A DNA stretch of 64,000 nucleotides, taken from positions 372,001 through 436,000 of the forward strand of contig NZ_JAAFIX010000001.1 of NCBI RefSeq assembly GCF_013297935.1, read 5' to 3'. The notes below the pieces were generated by a model that saw only the letters and a list, made by a program, of their open reading frames with translations, was not told where the DNA came from and did not search any database. Source of the DNA: Rhodoferax sp. Lineage in GTDB: Bacteria > Pseudomonadota > Gammaproteobacteria > Burkholderiales > Burkholderiaceae_C. Positions 27,801-34,711 of the stretch are shown in pieces; the first letter of the stretch is position 1, and each line of letters starts with the position of its first letter. The position numbers were made by a program, and so were the translations under genes.

Positions 27801-28406
27801 ATGGCCGGCTACGCGTTCGACACCAGCTGGTTTGCACCGCACTACGAGTTCCGCTTCCCGCTGGTGGGCTCGGTCAAGAGCATGGGCGTGGAGTTGACCC
27901 TGCGCAACGCGCTGGAGCCTTGGCACGTTATGGGCGAAGAAAGCTCCGCCGGCGGCACCGCCCGCTACGTAGACTCCAGCCTGGAACGCCTGGAAGTGCG
28001 CGTCACCGGGCTGAATGAGAGCCGCTACGTGGTCACCTGCAACGGCGAGGCCCTGCCTATGACCAGCACCGGCACAGTGGGTGAGTTTGTCGCCGCTGTG
28101 CGCTACAAGGCCTGGAACCCGCCGAGCAGCCTGCACCCCACCATTGGCGTGCATGCCCCGCTGACCTTTGACATTGTCGACACCTGGATGAAGCGCTCGC
28201 TAGGCGGTTGCCAGTACTTTGTGGCCCACCCCGGCGGGCGCAATTACGACACCTTCCCGGTCAACAGCTACGAGGCCGAGAGCCGCCGCCTGTCCCGCTT
28301 CAGCGCACTGGGCCACACCCCGGGCACGCTGGTGGTGCCACCGGCCACCATCCATGTGCCGGGCAGCAAGGAGTTCCCGTTTACCAAAGACATGCGGCGG
28401 AACTGA
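24876..28406 (+). CDS. Transglutaminase-like / DUF2126 (predicted amidoligase) fusion protein
   Basis: The 1176-residue protein has an N-terminal bacterial transglutaminase N-domain (residues 1-90), a transglutaminase-like core with Cys in [20 protein letters not shown] (about residue 190), His in [15 protein letters not shown] and Asp in GLDATSG, and from about residue 320 a long DUF2126 region ([55 protein letters not shown]). DUF2126 has been placed among glutamine-synthetase-like COOH-NH2 ligases. It sits divergently from comEC, next to the ATP-grasp and alpha-E genes, so all parts of the predicted peptide-ligation system are nearby. The physiological product is unknown. Confidence 0.93.
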   Translation: MSIHAALNHVTHYSYDRLVNLGPQVIRLRPAPHCRSKIISYSLKVEPSTHFVNWQQDPFANYQARLVFPEKTKEFKVTVDLVVEMAVYNPFDFFLEPAAENFPFKYDKLLGQELAPYLVAEPLTPEFEKFLKAIDLKERRTIDFLVYINQLVHNAVSYTIRMEPGVQTPEETLTLASGSCRDSGWLLVQLLRHCGLAARFVSGYLIQLAPDVKSLDGPSGTEVDFTDLHAWCEVYLPGAGWIGLDATSGLLAGEGHIPLACTPQPSGAAPIEGGVDKSEVEFAHHMQVTRLYESPRVTKPYTPEQWADVMSLGDQVDAELVAGDVRLTMGGEPTFVAVNDRDAAEWNTDALGPTKRGFATELVHKLRDEYGQGGFLHFGQGKWYPGEQLPRWALNIYWRADKQKVWSNPALFTDERKPTHYTAEDAGYFIRSLAGKLGLTDKYVQAGYEDTWYYLWRERRLPVNVDPFNSKLDDEMERARLRRVFEQKLDSVVGYVLPLKVGTGPRLTGPSWTTGPWFFRDERMYLMPGDSPMGLRLPLDSLPWVSEGDFPYLVESDPTVDRGPLPAHGALAARYAVGAKTTLPVTGSLATSGLPYKAGNLAVPEASRKMQSAVGLAKAGDTAVSTNAQSAKQPEPAMYAEAPNRFESAHWITRTALCVEVRDPRRASGPKAEAVGSKSGVMYIFMPPLERLEDYLDLLAAIEATASELKMQVVLEGYPPPRDPRLKLLQVTPDPGVIEVNVHPVTNWKELVYNTEFLYNAAFESRLSAEKFMTDGRHTGTGGGNHFVMGGATPADSPFLRKPELLASLLLYWHNHPSLSYLFSGMFVGPTSQAPRVDEARNDQLYELEIAIEQIYKNRELYGQTMPPWLVDRTLRNILIDVTGNTHRSEFSIDKMYSPDSSTGRLGLLELRAFEMPPHPHMSSVQQLLLRALVARFWKSPYKAPVTRWGTELHDRYMLPTFIKMDFDDVMADMNMAGYAFDTSWFAPHYEFRFPLVGSVKSMGVELTLRNALEPWHVMGEESSAGGTARYVDSSLERLEVRVTGLNESRYVVTCNGEALPMTSTGTVGEFVAAVRYKAWNPPSSLHPTIGVHAPLTFDIVDTWMKRSLGGCQYFVAHPGGRNYDTFPVNSYEAESRRLSRFSALGHTPGTLVVPPATIHVPGSKEFPFTKDMRRN

Positions 28407-28422
28407 GTTTTTTTCCAAATCT

Positions 28423-28472
28423 GCCTCCAACCCCCGTGGAATATGCGCAAGCAGCTACTGAAAATGTAGCAA
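28423..28472 (-). repeat. Dispersed ~50-bp repeat copy
   Basis: On the minus strand the copy has TTGCTACATTTTCAGTAGC, TGCTTGCGCATATT and GGGGGTTGGAGGC. It starts 17 bp after the DUF2126 gene stop. Confidence 0.75.
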
Positions 28473-28842
28473 TTTGATTCACGCGGGGGCGGGCACAGCT
28501 CTGGAAGAACGGCCGCTTTGCGGGGCGGAAGCTGACTTTCAAGGAAGGCATACAGTTCCAGCATCTTGCAGGGTTTGTCCGTTCTGTTATCGCCATCAAA
28601 AATGCAGCTAAAGGCAAAATAGTCAATCAAATCAAAGCGCTCTTGATTTGGCATAAACCGTGTTCATCAGCAAGCCGCCTTGTTCATAAGCAGGTTTGCA
28701 GGGTTTAGCTCCTTTTTTATGAAGAGCCATGCGGCCTTAAATCTGCGAAATCAGATATAAATCAAGCACTTAAAAATTCCAACGGAGGAAATCATGGGTC
28801 CAAGCGACTTTGTTCATAAGACGGGTCTCACTTCCATAACAC
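28473..28842. other. 370-bp gene-poor stretch before the integron-type cassettes
   Basis: I see no convincing gene here. A minus-strand frame starting at 28654 runs through the repeat and into the DUF2126 gene antisense, and looks spurious. The stretch becomes AT-rich from about 28560. Its end (CATAACACGTTAG, spanning 28835-28847) would be the attI site or the right end of an earlier attC if the cassettes are genuine, but I cannot see a folded attC. No integrase is present. Confidence 0.5.
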
Positions 28843-29520
28843 GTTAGAAGGCAGTCGATGGCTGGTCTCCTTGCCCTCTTAGTAATTGCCTTATGGGCCG
28901 CTGCGTCTGTGACGTTAGCGAAGGCCGTCTCCTCGAAATCATTCCCATTGGCACTTGCGGTTCCGGCGATCTTCTTTATGCCTTTTTTCGATGAGGCGAT
29001 AGGCTTAGGGCAGTACTCATATCTCTGCCAAAGGAGTGAAATCAAACTTCACGGGGCAATTCCAGTGGGGAACGAACTTTATTCCGAAGACGGAGAGTGG
29101 CGGCTTGGATTTACCTCCCCCCCCGAGCATTGGAGAGAGCACCTCGCACTGGTACGCCTAGCTGACTCTTTAGTTCGATGGGACAGTGGTGTATCCCAGC
29201 CAATCCACTCGCTCAGCCCAGTAGACTCCAGACATACCAGAATTATCGATTCAAGGACTGGAAGGCTTCTTTCGGAATGGACTTCTTATTCGTTTAAAGG
29301 TGGCATCGTTAGACGAACCCTACTTGACGGTTCAACACAATGCTTTCCTGAGCCGATTAACCAGAATGGCTACGTCATGTACAAGCAAATAATGGCCTAC
29401 TCAAAACCATGATGATGCGGAATCTTGGCGGAAAATTGCCTTCTAACTGGTCGGCCCACACGGACACGCAGCAGCAGGATGCCGCTACGCGGCACGTTCT
29501 GCTTGCCGGTGGCCTCCGAC
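28843..29520 (+). mobile_element. Integron-type gene cassette 1
   Basis: The unit starts with GTTAGAAGGCA. Just before its end it contains TGCCTTCTAAC (29437-29447), an exact 11-base reverse complement, as expected when a cassette carries its own attC whose outer arm pairs with the cassette start. The attC ends at the next core GTTAAAC (29521). One gene fills the unit, with its ATG 15 bases from the core. No integrase gene is visible, so this looks like a cassette cluster without an integron platform. Confidence 0.7.
28858..29412 (+). CDS. Hypothetical cassette-encoded protein with N-terminal membrane helices
   Basis: The 184-residue product has an N-terminal hydrophobic segment (GLLALLVIALWAAASVTLAK), a second one (FPLALAVPAIFFMPFF), and a soluble part of about 135 residues with no motif I recognise (Trp-rich, with DSLVRWDSG and RIIDSRTGRLLSEW). 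Codon use is AT-richer than that of the neighbours. The start codon lies a few bases after the cassette core without a clear ribosome site, which is usual for integron cassettes. Function unknown. Confidence 0.65.
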   Translation: MAGLLALLVIALWAAASVTLAKAVSSKSFPLALAVPAIFFMPFFDEAIGLGQYSYLCQRSEIKLHGAIPVGNELYSEDGEWRLGFTSPPEHWREHLALVRLADSLVRWDSGVSQPIHSLSPVDSRHTRIIDSRTGRLLSEWTSYSFKGGIVRRTLLDGSTQCFPEPINQNGYVMYKQIMAYSKP

Positions 29521-29527
29521 GTTAAAC
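29438..29527 (+). repeat. attC-like recombination site of cassette 1
   Basis: The outer left arm GCCTTCTAAC and the right core GTTAAAC bound a 90-base imperfect palindrome. Inside, GTCGG pairs with CCGAC, CAGCAG pairs with CTGCTTG imperfectly, and TGCCGC-TAC-GCGGCA forms the tip. The layout (R'' and L'' boxes, variable stem, L' and R' boxes) is that of an attC site. Confidence 0.7.
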
Positions 29528-29872
29528 CTCATGGAAGACAAAGTCACTCTCGAACTGTCTCGCGATGAAGCGCTGGTGCTTGAGGGGCTGTTCGCGCGCT
29601 TCGAGCATGTGCACTCGTTGGCGTTGAAGCACAACGCAGAGTTCATCGCACTGTCCCGAATATCGGGACAGATTGAGAAAGCCTTGACCGAGCCATTTCA
29701 GTCGGACTACATGACATTGCTGGGTGCCGCACGATCTCGTGTTGCGGAAGGCTATGAGGGTTTGGCGCCGGGAGTTAGCCAGTGAATTTCACCTATTCGT
29801 GCACCAGCTTCTGCGCCATGAGGTTTAACAGGGCGCCCAAGTCGGACGCCTTCGGCGCCCTTTGGCTTCGAC
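29521..29872 (+). mobile_element. Integron-type gene cassette 2
   Basis: The unit starts GTTAAACCTCATGG, and its exact reverse complement CCATGAGGTTTAAC lies at 29816-29829, a 14-base match. This marks the start of the cassette's own attC, which ends at the core GTTGAGG (29873). A single 84-codon gene lies within. After 29873 no further matching end (CAGCCTCAAC) is found, so the array appears to stop here. Confidence 0.72.
29531..29785 (+). CDS. Hypothetical small cassette-encoded protein
   Basis: The 84-residue acidic, largely helical product (starting MEDKVTLELSRDEALVLEGL) has no membrane segment or known motif. The start codon is inside the cassette core's extended arm (GTTAAACCTC-ATG), leaving no leader, so translation would depend on readthrough or a very short leader. 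The LSRDEALVLEGLF pattern resembles small regulatory or antitoxin-like helical proteins, but this is only an impression. The stop at 29785 is followed by the attC at 29820. Confidence 0.65.
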   Translation: MEDKVTLELSRDEALVLEGLFARFEHVHSLALKHNAEFIALSRISGQIEKALTEPFQSDYMTLLGAARSRVAEGYEGLAPGVSQ

Positions 29873-29879
29873 GTTGAGG
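29820..29879 (+). repeat. attC-like recombination site of cassette 2
   Basis: GAGGTTTAAC at the left and CGACGTTGAGG at the right bound a GC-rich palindrome with GGGCGCC (29831) pairing to GGCGCCC (29854). It is about 60 bases, close to the shortest attC sites known. Confidence 0.68.
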
Positions 29880-29936
29880 CTGTAAAAAACCATCGCTGGC
29901 ACGCCCTTCCCGATCTCTCTTTGCAAGAAGATCACC

Positions 29937-30122
29937 ATGCTCCGCTACAAACCCCAAGACCGCAACAGCGTCGCCTTTGCACAGAACCACCTGGTAGAAC
30001 ACGAACCGGATCTGAGGTCCTTGGATGGTCGGTTCAAGTTCGTGTTGCTGGCCTATGCCGCATCGCTGCGGCCAAACCGTCACACGGCCCTAGCATGCAA
30101 CTTGCATACTCAGCGCCTTTAA
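29937..30122 (+). CDS. Possible small hypothetical protein
   Basis: This 61-codon frame starts MLRYKPQDRNSVAFAQNHLV, with AAGAAG about 8 bases before the ATG, and ends 14 bp before the next gene. It is short and matches no family I know, and an overlapping frame on the other strand is equally open. It might be the remains of a third cassette, because it follows the core at 29873, but no closing attC is present. Confidence 0.35.
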   Translation: MLRYKPQDRNSVAFAQNHLVEHEPDLRSLDGRFKFVLLAYAASLRPNRHTALACNLHTQRL

Positions 30123-30136
30123 CAAGGAAAACACAG

Positions 30137-30844
30137 ATGCCCTCCATCAACTTCATCGGCGGCGAAAAAGGCGGCGTCGGCAAATCCGTGCTGGCGCGTG
30201 TGCTCGCGCAATATTTCATTGACAAGGGGCGGGCCTTCACCGGGTTTGACACCGACCGCTCCCACACCTCGTTCACCCGCTTCTATGCGGACTTTGCCTC
30301 GCCGGTCGTGGTCGACACCTACGAAGGCCTGGACCTGATCGCCGCGGTGTTTGAGGAGGAGCCTGTCGAAGGGCCGGCTCCCAACGTCATCGTCGATCTG
30401 GCCGCCCAGACCGCCGCACCGTTGGCCCGCTGGGTCAAAGACTCCGACCTGGTCTCACTGATGGCCAGCATGGGCATTACGGTGAACTTCTGGCACGTGG
30501 CCGATGCGGGCAAAGACTCCGTGGACCTGTTGGACCGTCTGGTGGCCACTTATGGTGCCGGACCGAACTACATCGTGGTGAAAAACCAGGGCCGTGGCAG
30601 CGACTTTTCTCAGCTCGAAGACTCTGCCGCACTCAAAAAGGCCATTGCACTGGGCGGTCATGTCACCACCCTGCCCCAGCTGCACGAAGCGAGCATGCGC
30701 AAAATCGACCGGCAAAACGCCAGCTTCTGGGCCGCGGTCCACCGCAAAGACGGGGACGACAGCCTCGGCATGCTGGAGCGCCAGCGGGTCAAAACCTGGC
30801 TCAAAAGCTGTTACAGCACCTTCGATACGCTGCCTTTGGGCTGA
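30137..30844 (+). CDS. ParA/MobD-like P-loop ATPase
   Basis: The 235-residue protein has a deviant Walker A motif (GGEKGGVGKSVLARVLAQYF, residues 8-27) of the ParA/MinD superfamily, a Walker A' region FTGFDTDRSHTSF and a Walker B-like NVIVDLAAQTAAPL. The rest resembles proteins annotated as mobilization MobD or TraL rather than chromosomal ParA, and no parB follows. An AAGGAAAA ribosome site lies about 10 bases before the ATG. Chromosomal copies of this family are common in Burkholderiales, with unknown cargo. Confidence 0.8.
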   Translation: MPSINFIGGEKGGVGKSVLARVLAQYFIDKGRAFTGFDTDRSHTSFTRFYADFASPVVVDTYEGLDLIAAVFEEEPVEGPAPNVIVDLAAQTAAPLARWVKDSDLVSLMASMGITVNFWHVADAGKDSVDLLDRLVATYGAGPNYIVVKNQGRGSDFSQLEDSAALKKAIALGGHVTTLPQLHEASMRKIDRQNASFWAAVHRKDGDDSLGMLERQRVKTWLKSCYSTFDTLPLG

Positions 30845-30879
30845 AACTGCAGCCAACACTGGAGTGGTTTAGCCGGGTA

Positions 30880-30893
30880 TTGATCAAGATCAA
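30880..30893 (+). promoter_or_regulatory. FNR/ANR-type box upstream of the HiPIP gene
   Basis: TTGATCAAGATCAA fits the FNR consensus TTGAT-N4-ATCAA at every defined position. A plausible -10 (CATAAC, 30913-30918) about 20 bp downstream would place the box centre near -41, the class II activator position. The start codon follows at 30976. The site predicts low-oxygen activation. Confidence 0.8.
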
Positions 30894-30975
30894 GTGGCGA
30901 GAGCAGGGTTTTCATAACAATCCGGACATGCCCCGCTATCGTGCGGGCATGCCTTTCACCCTAGGAAACCAAGCC

Positions 30976-31281
30976 ATGACACAACGTCGCGAATTCATGA
31001 TTCAAGTCGCGCTCGGCAGCACTGCGCTGCTGGCAAGCCAGGTTCACGCAGCTGCACCCATGTTGGCAGAAACCGACCCGCAAGCCGGTGCCCTCGGCTA
31101 CAAAGCGGACGCCAGCAAGGTCGACAAAGCCAAGTTCCCCAAGTACGCAGCCGGCCAAGCGTGCTCCAATTGCGCGCTCTACCAAGGTAAGGCCGCTGAC
31201 GCCGCCGGCGGTTGCCCGCTGTTTGCCGGCAAACAAGTCGCCGGCAAAGGCTGGTGCAGCGCTTACGCTAAGAAGGCCTGA
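30976..31281 (+). CDS. High-potential iron-sulfur protein (HiPIP)
   Basis: HiPIPs are periplasmic [4Fe-4S] carriers that shuttle electrons from the bc1 complex to reaction centres or terminal oxidases in purple and other proteobacteria, including Rhodoferax. The 101-residue precursor begins with a Tat-type signal (TQRREFM, then VALGSTALLASQVHA), fitting export of a folded cofactor protein. The mature part has the cluster cysteines in ACSNCALYQG, GGCPLF and KGWCSAY (C-x2-C-x14-C-x13-C by eye), the HiPIP spacing. AGGAAA lies 8-13 bases before the ATG. An FNR box precedes the gene and a terminator follows it, so it is monocistronic. Confidence 0.95.
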   Translation: MTQRREFMIQVALGSTALLASQVHAAAPMLAETDPQAGALGYKADASKVDKAKFPKYAAGQACSNCALYQGKAADAAGGCPLFAGKQVAGKGWCSAYAKKA

Positions 31282-31341
31282 CCTCAGCCTGCGGCTCACT
31301 GGCCGCAAACCAAACAAGCAGTCTGCACCGCTTGTCTGCCT

Positions 31342-31374
31342 AGCCACCGCAACCATGTTGACGGTGGCTTTTTT
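31342..31374 (+). terminator. Rho-independent terminator of the HiPIP gene
   Basis: AGCCACCG and CGGTGGCT form an 8-bp stem with a 12-base loop, followed by TTTTTTATT. The end touches the stop codon of the convergent flavin reductase-like gene. Confidence 0.8.
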
Positions 31375-31993
31375 ATTGCGGCCTGAACATCTTGAAAAGC
31401 TGCCCAGGCCCCACGCTGAAATAATCCGCCGGCCCGCCCCCCCGCAACACGTGCTCGGCAGCCGCGGTGTCATAGACCCCATCCACCAGCAAGCGCCGGT
31501 CCAGGTGCACCCCGACCACCTCGCCCAGGATCAACCAGCTGGGCACCGTAGCGCCTGTTGCGGTCTGCAACTGAACGATCTGGGTGCAACGGCACTCGAA
31601 ACTGACGGGGCTCTCTTGCACCCTGGGAACCGCCACGAGGTTCGAGGCCGCCGGCGTGAGGCCTGCGAGTGAAAACTCGTCCACGTCGGGCCCCACGGGG
31701 GCACAGGTTTGATTCATCGCCTCCGCTAGTTCTTTCGTGACCAGATTCCACACGAACTCGCCGGTCGCCTGAATGTTGCGCAAGGTGTCTTTGGCGCCGA
31801 TGCTGGAAAATCCGACGATGGGCGGCACGTAGTTGAAAGCATTAAAGAAACTGTAGGGTGCGAGGTTGAGCACCCCGTCGGGGGCGCGGCTCGATATCCA
31901 GCCGATAGGCCGGGGCCCGACGATGGCGTTAAACGGGTCATGGACCAGCCCATGACCTGACCGGGGTTCGTAGAAATGGAATTCGTTACGCAT
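31373..31993 (-). CDS. Flavin reductase-like domain protein
   Basis: The 206-residue protein has the FMN-binding split-barrel fold of flavin reductases: MRNEFHFYEPRSGHGLVHDP, VGPRPIGWISSRAPDGVLNL, APYSFFNAFNYVPPIVGFSS, KDTLRNIQATGEFVWNLVTK. This DIM6/NTAB-like subgroup binds FMN and often serves as an oxidoreductase or reduces flavin for a partner enzyme. The longer upstream frame lacks support, so I chose the ATG at 31993, although no clear ribosome site precedes it. It is divergent from the ATP-grasp/alpha-E fusion gene. Confidence 0.87.
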   Translation of the reverse strand: MRNEFHFYEPRSGHGLVHDPFNAIVGPRPIGWISSRAPDGVLNLAPYSFFNAFNYVPPIVGFSSIGAKDTLRNIQATGEFVWNLVTKELAEAMNQTCAPVGPDVDEFSLAGLTPAASNLVAVPRVQESPVSFECRCTQIVQLQTATGATVPSWLILGEVVGVHLDRRLLVDGVYDTAAAEHVLRGGGPADYFSVGPGQLFKMFRPQ

Positions 31994-32089
31994 AAAAAGC
32001 CGAGTTTTTGCAATTGCCGTGAAGTATGACCGGCATGGTGATTGCTTGCAGAGGCCCAGAGTCCGCCCTTGCTGGCATACTTGCCCACA

Positions 32090-34711
32090 GTGACAAACGC
32101 AGAAGAATCCCGCCCCACCCCCCGCCCCGAAAGTGCTGAAGACGTGCTCAGTCACGCGCGCGCCTGCACAGCCCAAGCGGGCCATTTCGACGAATTGCGC
32201 GGCGCGATCGATTCTGACGCTGGCGCCTCTCACTTGACGGGCGTCTGGCGGCAGTTCTTTAGCAATATGGAGGGAAGCAACGACCTGGCTCTCGACCAGC
32301 ACATTGCCAGCCTTCAGCGACAGATTCGTGACAACGGTGTCACCTACAACGTGTATGCCGATGCCGAAGGCCCCCAACGCCCTTGGTCGCTCGACCTTTT
32401 TCCTTTGATTGTGGATGCGCCCGACTGGGCGCATATTGAGGCCGGGGTGCAACAACGCATGCGGCTGCTCGACGCGGTCATGGCCGATGTCTATGGGCCG
32501 CAGCAACTCTTGCACCGCGGCCTCTTACCCCCCGCTTTGGTACACGGCCACCCCGGCTACCTGCGCCCGATGGCCGGGGTGCAACCCGTGGGCGGCGTTC
32601 ACCTGCATGTGGCCGCTTTTGACCTGGCCCGCGGACCGGACGGCAACTGGTGGGTTGTGGGCCAACGCTGCCAGGCACCCAGCGGCTTGGGCTATTTGCT
32701 GGAGAACCGGCTGGCTGTGTCGCGCCAGTTCCCGCAGGCGTTTCAAGCGCTCAAGGTGCAGCGCCTGGCCAGCACCTACCGGGCACTGATGGACAGCCTG
32801 AAAAACGCCAGCCCCGCCGGCGCACAGGCCCACATTGCACTGTTGACCCCGGGCCCATACAACGAAACCTATTTTGAGCACGCCTATCTGGCGCGTTACC
32901 TCGGCTTGACGCTGGTGGAGGGCAGTGACCTCATCGTACGGGACGAGCGCCTCTTCCTCAAAACCCTGCGCGGGTTGGTACCTGTGCACGGCCTGCTCAA
33001 GCGGGTGGACGACCAGTACTTGGACCCTCTGGAACTCCGGCCCGACTCCACCTTGGGTGTGCCCGGACTGCTGCAAGCCATTCGCGCAGGCAACGTGCTG
33101 GTGGCCAACACACCGGGCTCCGCCTTTTTGGAGTCGCCCGCGTTGCTGGGCTTTTTACCCGCGATCGCGCAGGCGCTGCTGGGCGAAAGCTTGAGCCTGC
33201 CGGCTCTGCCCACCTGGTGGTGCGGCGAGCGCAGCGCCATGGAGGCGGCCTTGCCGCTGTTGGGCGAGCGCACGATCAAACCCACCTACCCGGGCTCCAG
33301 CATCCACACCAGTTTCGATGCCATGCTGGGCCACACCCTCCAGCAAAGTGCCTTGGACCGGCTGGCCGGCCGTATCGTGCGCCAAAGCGAGGAGCACACG
33401 GTGCAGGCCTACCTGCCCCTGTCACAAATGCCGACCTGGCGCATCCCCTCAGACCCCACCGACGCGGCCACGATGGAGGCACGCTCGGTCATGCTGCGGG
33501 TTTTTGCGGTGTCCGATGGCAAAGACGCCCAGGGCCAAGCCCGGTGGCGGGTGCTCCCCGGCGGCCTGGCCCGCGTGGCGGGCACCAGCGCCGACATTGC
33601 ATCCATGCAACGGGGCGGCAGCAGCGCAGACGTGTGGGCCTTGACCCGGGGTGAGGTCGACACCACCACCCTCCTACCCACCACCCTCACACCGGCCGTG
33701 CTGGCGCAGCGCAAGCGGCTGGTCACCAGCCGTGCCGCCGAAAACCTGTACTGGCTGGGCCGCTACACCGAACGGGCCGACAACACCATCCGCTTAGCGC
33801 GGCTGGCGCTGGAGTATTTGGGTGGCGAAGAACAGTCCAGTGCGCCACTGCTGCAGTGGCTCACCCAGTTGGCGCAAATCAACACGCTGGTGCTGCCGGG
33901 CGTGCCCTCGGCCGTGCAGGCGCGGCGGGTGTTTGAGCGCTCCATCATTGCCAGCCTGGCGTCGCCCGAGGGCGCCACGGGGGTCGGCTACAACATGCGC
34001 GCCCTGAAAATGGCCGCGGCCACCGTGCGCGAGCGCTTGTCGCAGGAGCATTGGGCCACCATCGTCCGCGCCGAGGAAGAGATTTTCCAGCGCTGTGCCC
34101 AGCTGGCGGCCCAAGGCGACTATGCGCCCAACCAAGCCTTGCGCATTCTCAAAGACGCCAGTGACCACTTGGCAGCGATCACCGGGGCCCAAACCGACCG
34201 CATGACTCGCGACGATGGCTGGAGGCTGCTCAGCATCGGGCGGCATGTGGAGCGCCTGAACTTTTTGGCCACCGCGCTGGACCAGTCACTCGATACCGGT
34301 GCTGTCGATACTGACGGCGGGTTCGAGGCTCTGCTCGGGCTGTTTGACAGCACCATTACCTTCCACGCCCAGTACCAGCAAAGCCGCGATGTCGCAGCCC
34401 TCATAGACCTGCTGGTGCTGGACCGCGATAACCCGCGCTCCCTGGCATGGGTGGCCCACACGCTGCGCGGGCGCTTGGCCAAGCTGGCCCAGAGCCCCGC
34501 CCATGAGCTCAGTGCCATGAGCCTGCAGGTGCCCGCACCCGACCAATGGGACTTGGCTACGCTGTGCGAAAGCCCCGCTGACGGACCCGTCATGGGGCCG
34601 CTGCGCGAGCTTTTGAAGTCGCTGTGCCAAGCCGCCTACACGGTGTCGGAAGACATCAGCATCACCTATTTCACCCACTCCGGTGAAACCAAACAAAGTG
34701 TGGGGACCTGA
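32090..34711 (+). CDS. Circularly permuted ATP-grasp / alpha-E fusion protein
   Basis: The 873-residue protein joins a CP-ATP-grasp domain (residues about 40-530: VVGQRCQAPSGLGYLLENRL, HIALLTPGPYNETYFEHAYL, HGLLKRVDDQYLDPLEL) to an alpha-E domain (about 545-860: SRAAENLYWLGRYTERADNT, GRHVERLNFLATALDQSLD). It is therefore a one-chain version of the pair encoded at 19674-22163, and the sequences are clearly divergent. I chose the GTG at 32090; a TTG at 32042 is in frame and the start is uncertain. The next gene, a transglutaminase-like protein, overlaps by one base (TGATG), which indicates tight coupling. Confidence 0.92.
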   Translation: MTNAEESRPTPRPESAEDVLSHARACTAQAGHFDELRGAIDSDAGASHLTGVWRQFFSNMEGSNDLALDQHIASLQRQIRDNGVTYNVYADAEGPQRPWSLDLFPLIVDAPDWAHIEAGVQQRMRLLDAVMADVYGPQQLLHRGLLPPALVHGHPGYLRPMAGVQPVGGVHLHVAAFDLARGPDGNWWVVGQRCQAPSGLGYLLENRLAVSRQFPQAFQALKVQRLASTYRALMDSLKNASPAGAQAHIALLTPGPYNETYFEHAYLARYLGLTLVEGSDLIVRDERLFLKTLRGLVPVHGLLKRVDDQYLDPLELRPDSTLGVPGLLQAIRAGNVLVANTPGSAFLESPALLGFLPAIAQALLGESLSLPALPTWWCGERSAMEAALPLLGERTIKPTYPGSSIHTSFDAMLGHTLQQSALDRLAGRIVRQSEEHTVQAYLPLSQMPTWRIPSDPTDAATMEARSVMLRVFAVSDGKDAQGQARWRVLPGGLARVAGTSADIASMQRGGSSADVWALTRGEVDTTTLLPTTLTPAVLAQRKRLVTSRAAENLYWLGRYTERADNTIRLARLALEYLGGEEQSSAPLLQWLTQLAQINTLVLPGVPSAVQARRVFERSIIASLASPEGATGVGYNMRALKMAAATVRERLSQEHWATIVRAEEEIFQRCAQLAAQGDYAPNQALRILKDASDHLAAITGAQTDRMTRDDGWRLLSIGRHVERLNFLATALDQSLDTGAVDTDGGFEALLGLFDSTITFHAQYQQSRDVAALIDLLVLDRDNPRSLAWVAHTLRGRLAKLAQSPAHELSAMSLQVPAPDQWDLATLCESPADGPVMGPLRELLKSLCQAAYTVSEDISITYFTHSGETKQSVGT

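Noticed and set aside
28268..28654. A 128-codon minus-strand reading frame after the DUF2126 gene
   Set aside because: It runs antisense through the end of a conserved gene and through a repeat copy, and the start has no support.
29793..30083. A 96-codon minus-strand frame across the second attC-like site
   Set aside because: It reads through the palindrome of the recombination site and has no start signals or family-like sequence.
29873..30136. A third integron cassette starting at the GTTGAGG core
   Set aside because: No matching CAGCCTCAAC arm or foldable attC follows before the ParA-like gene.
32042..32089. TTG start for the ATP-grasp/alpha-E fusion
   Set aside because: It would add 16 residues with no family similarity; the GTG at 32090 is preferred, although no strong ribosome site supports either.
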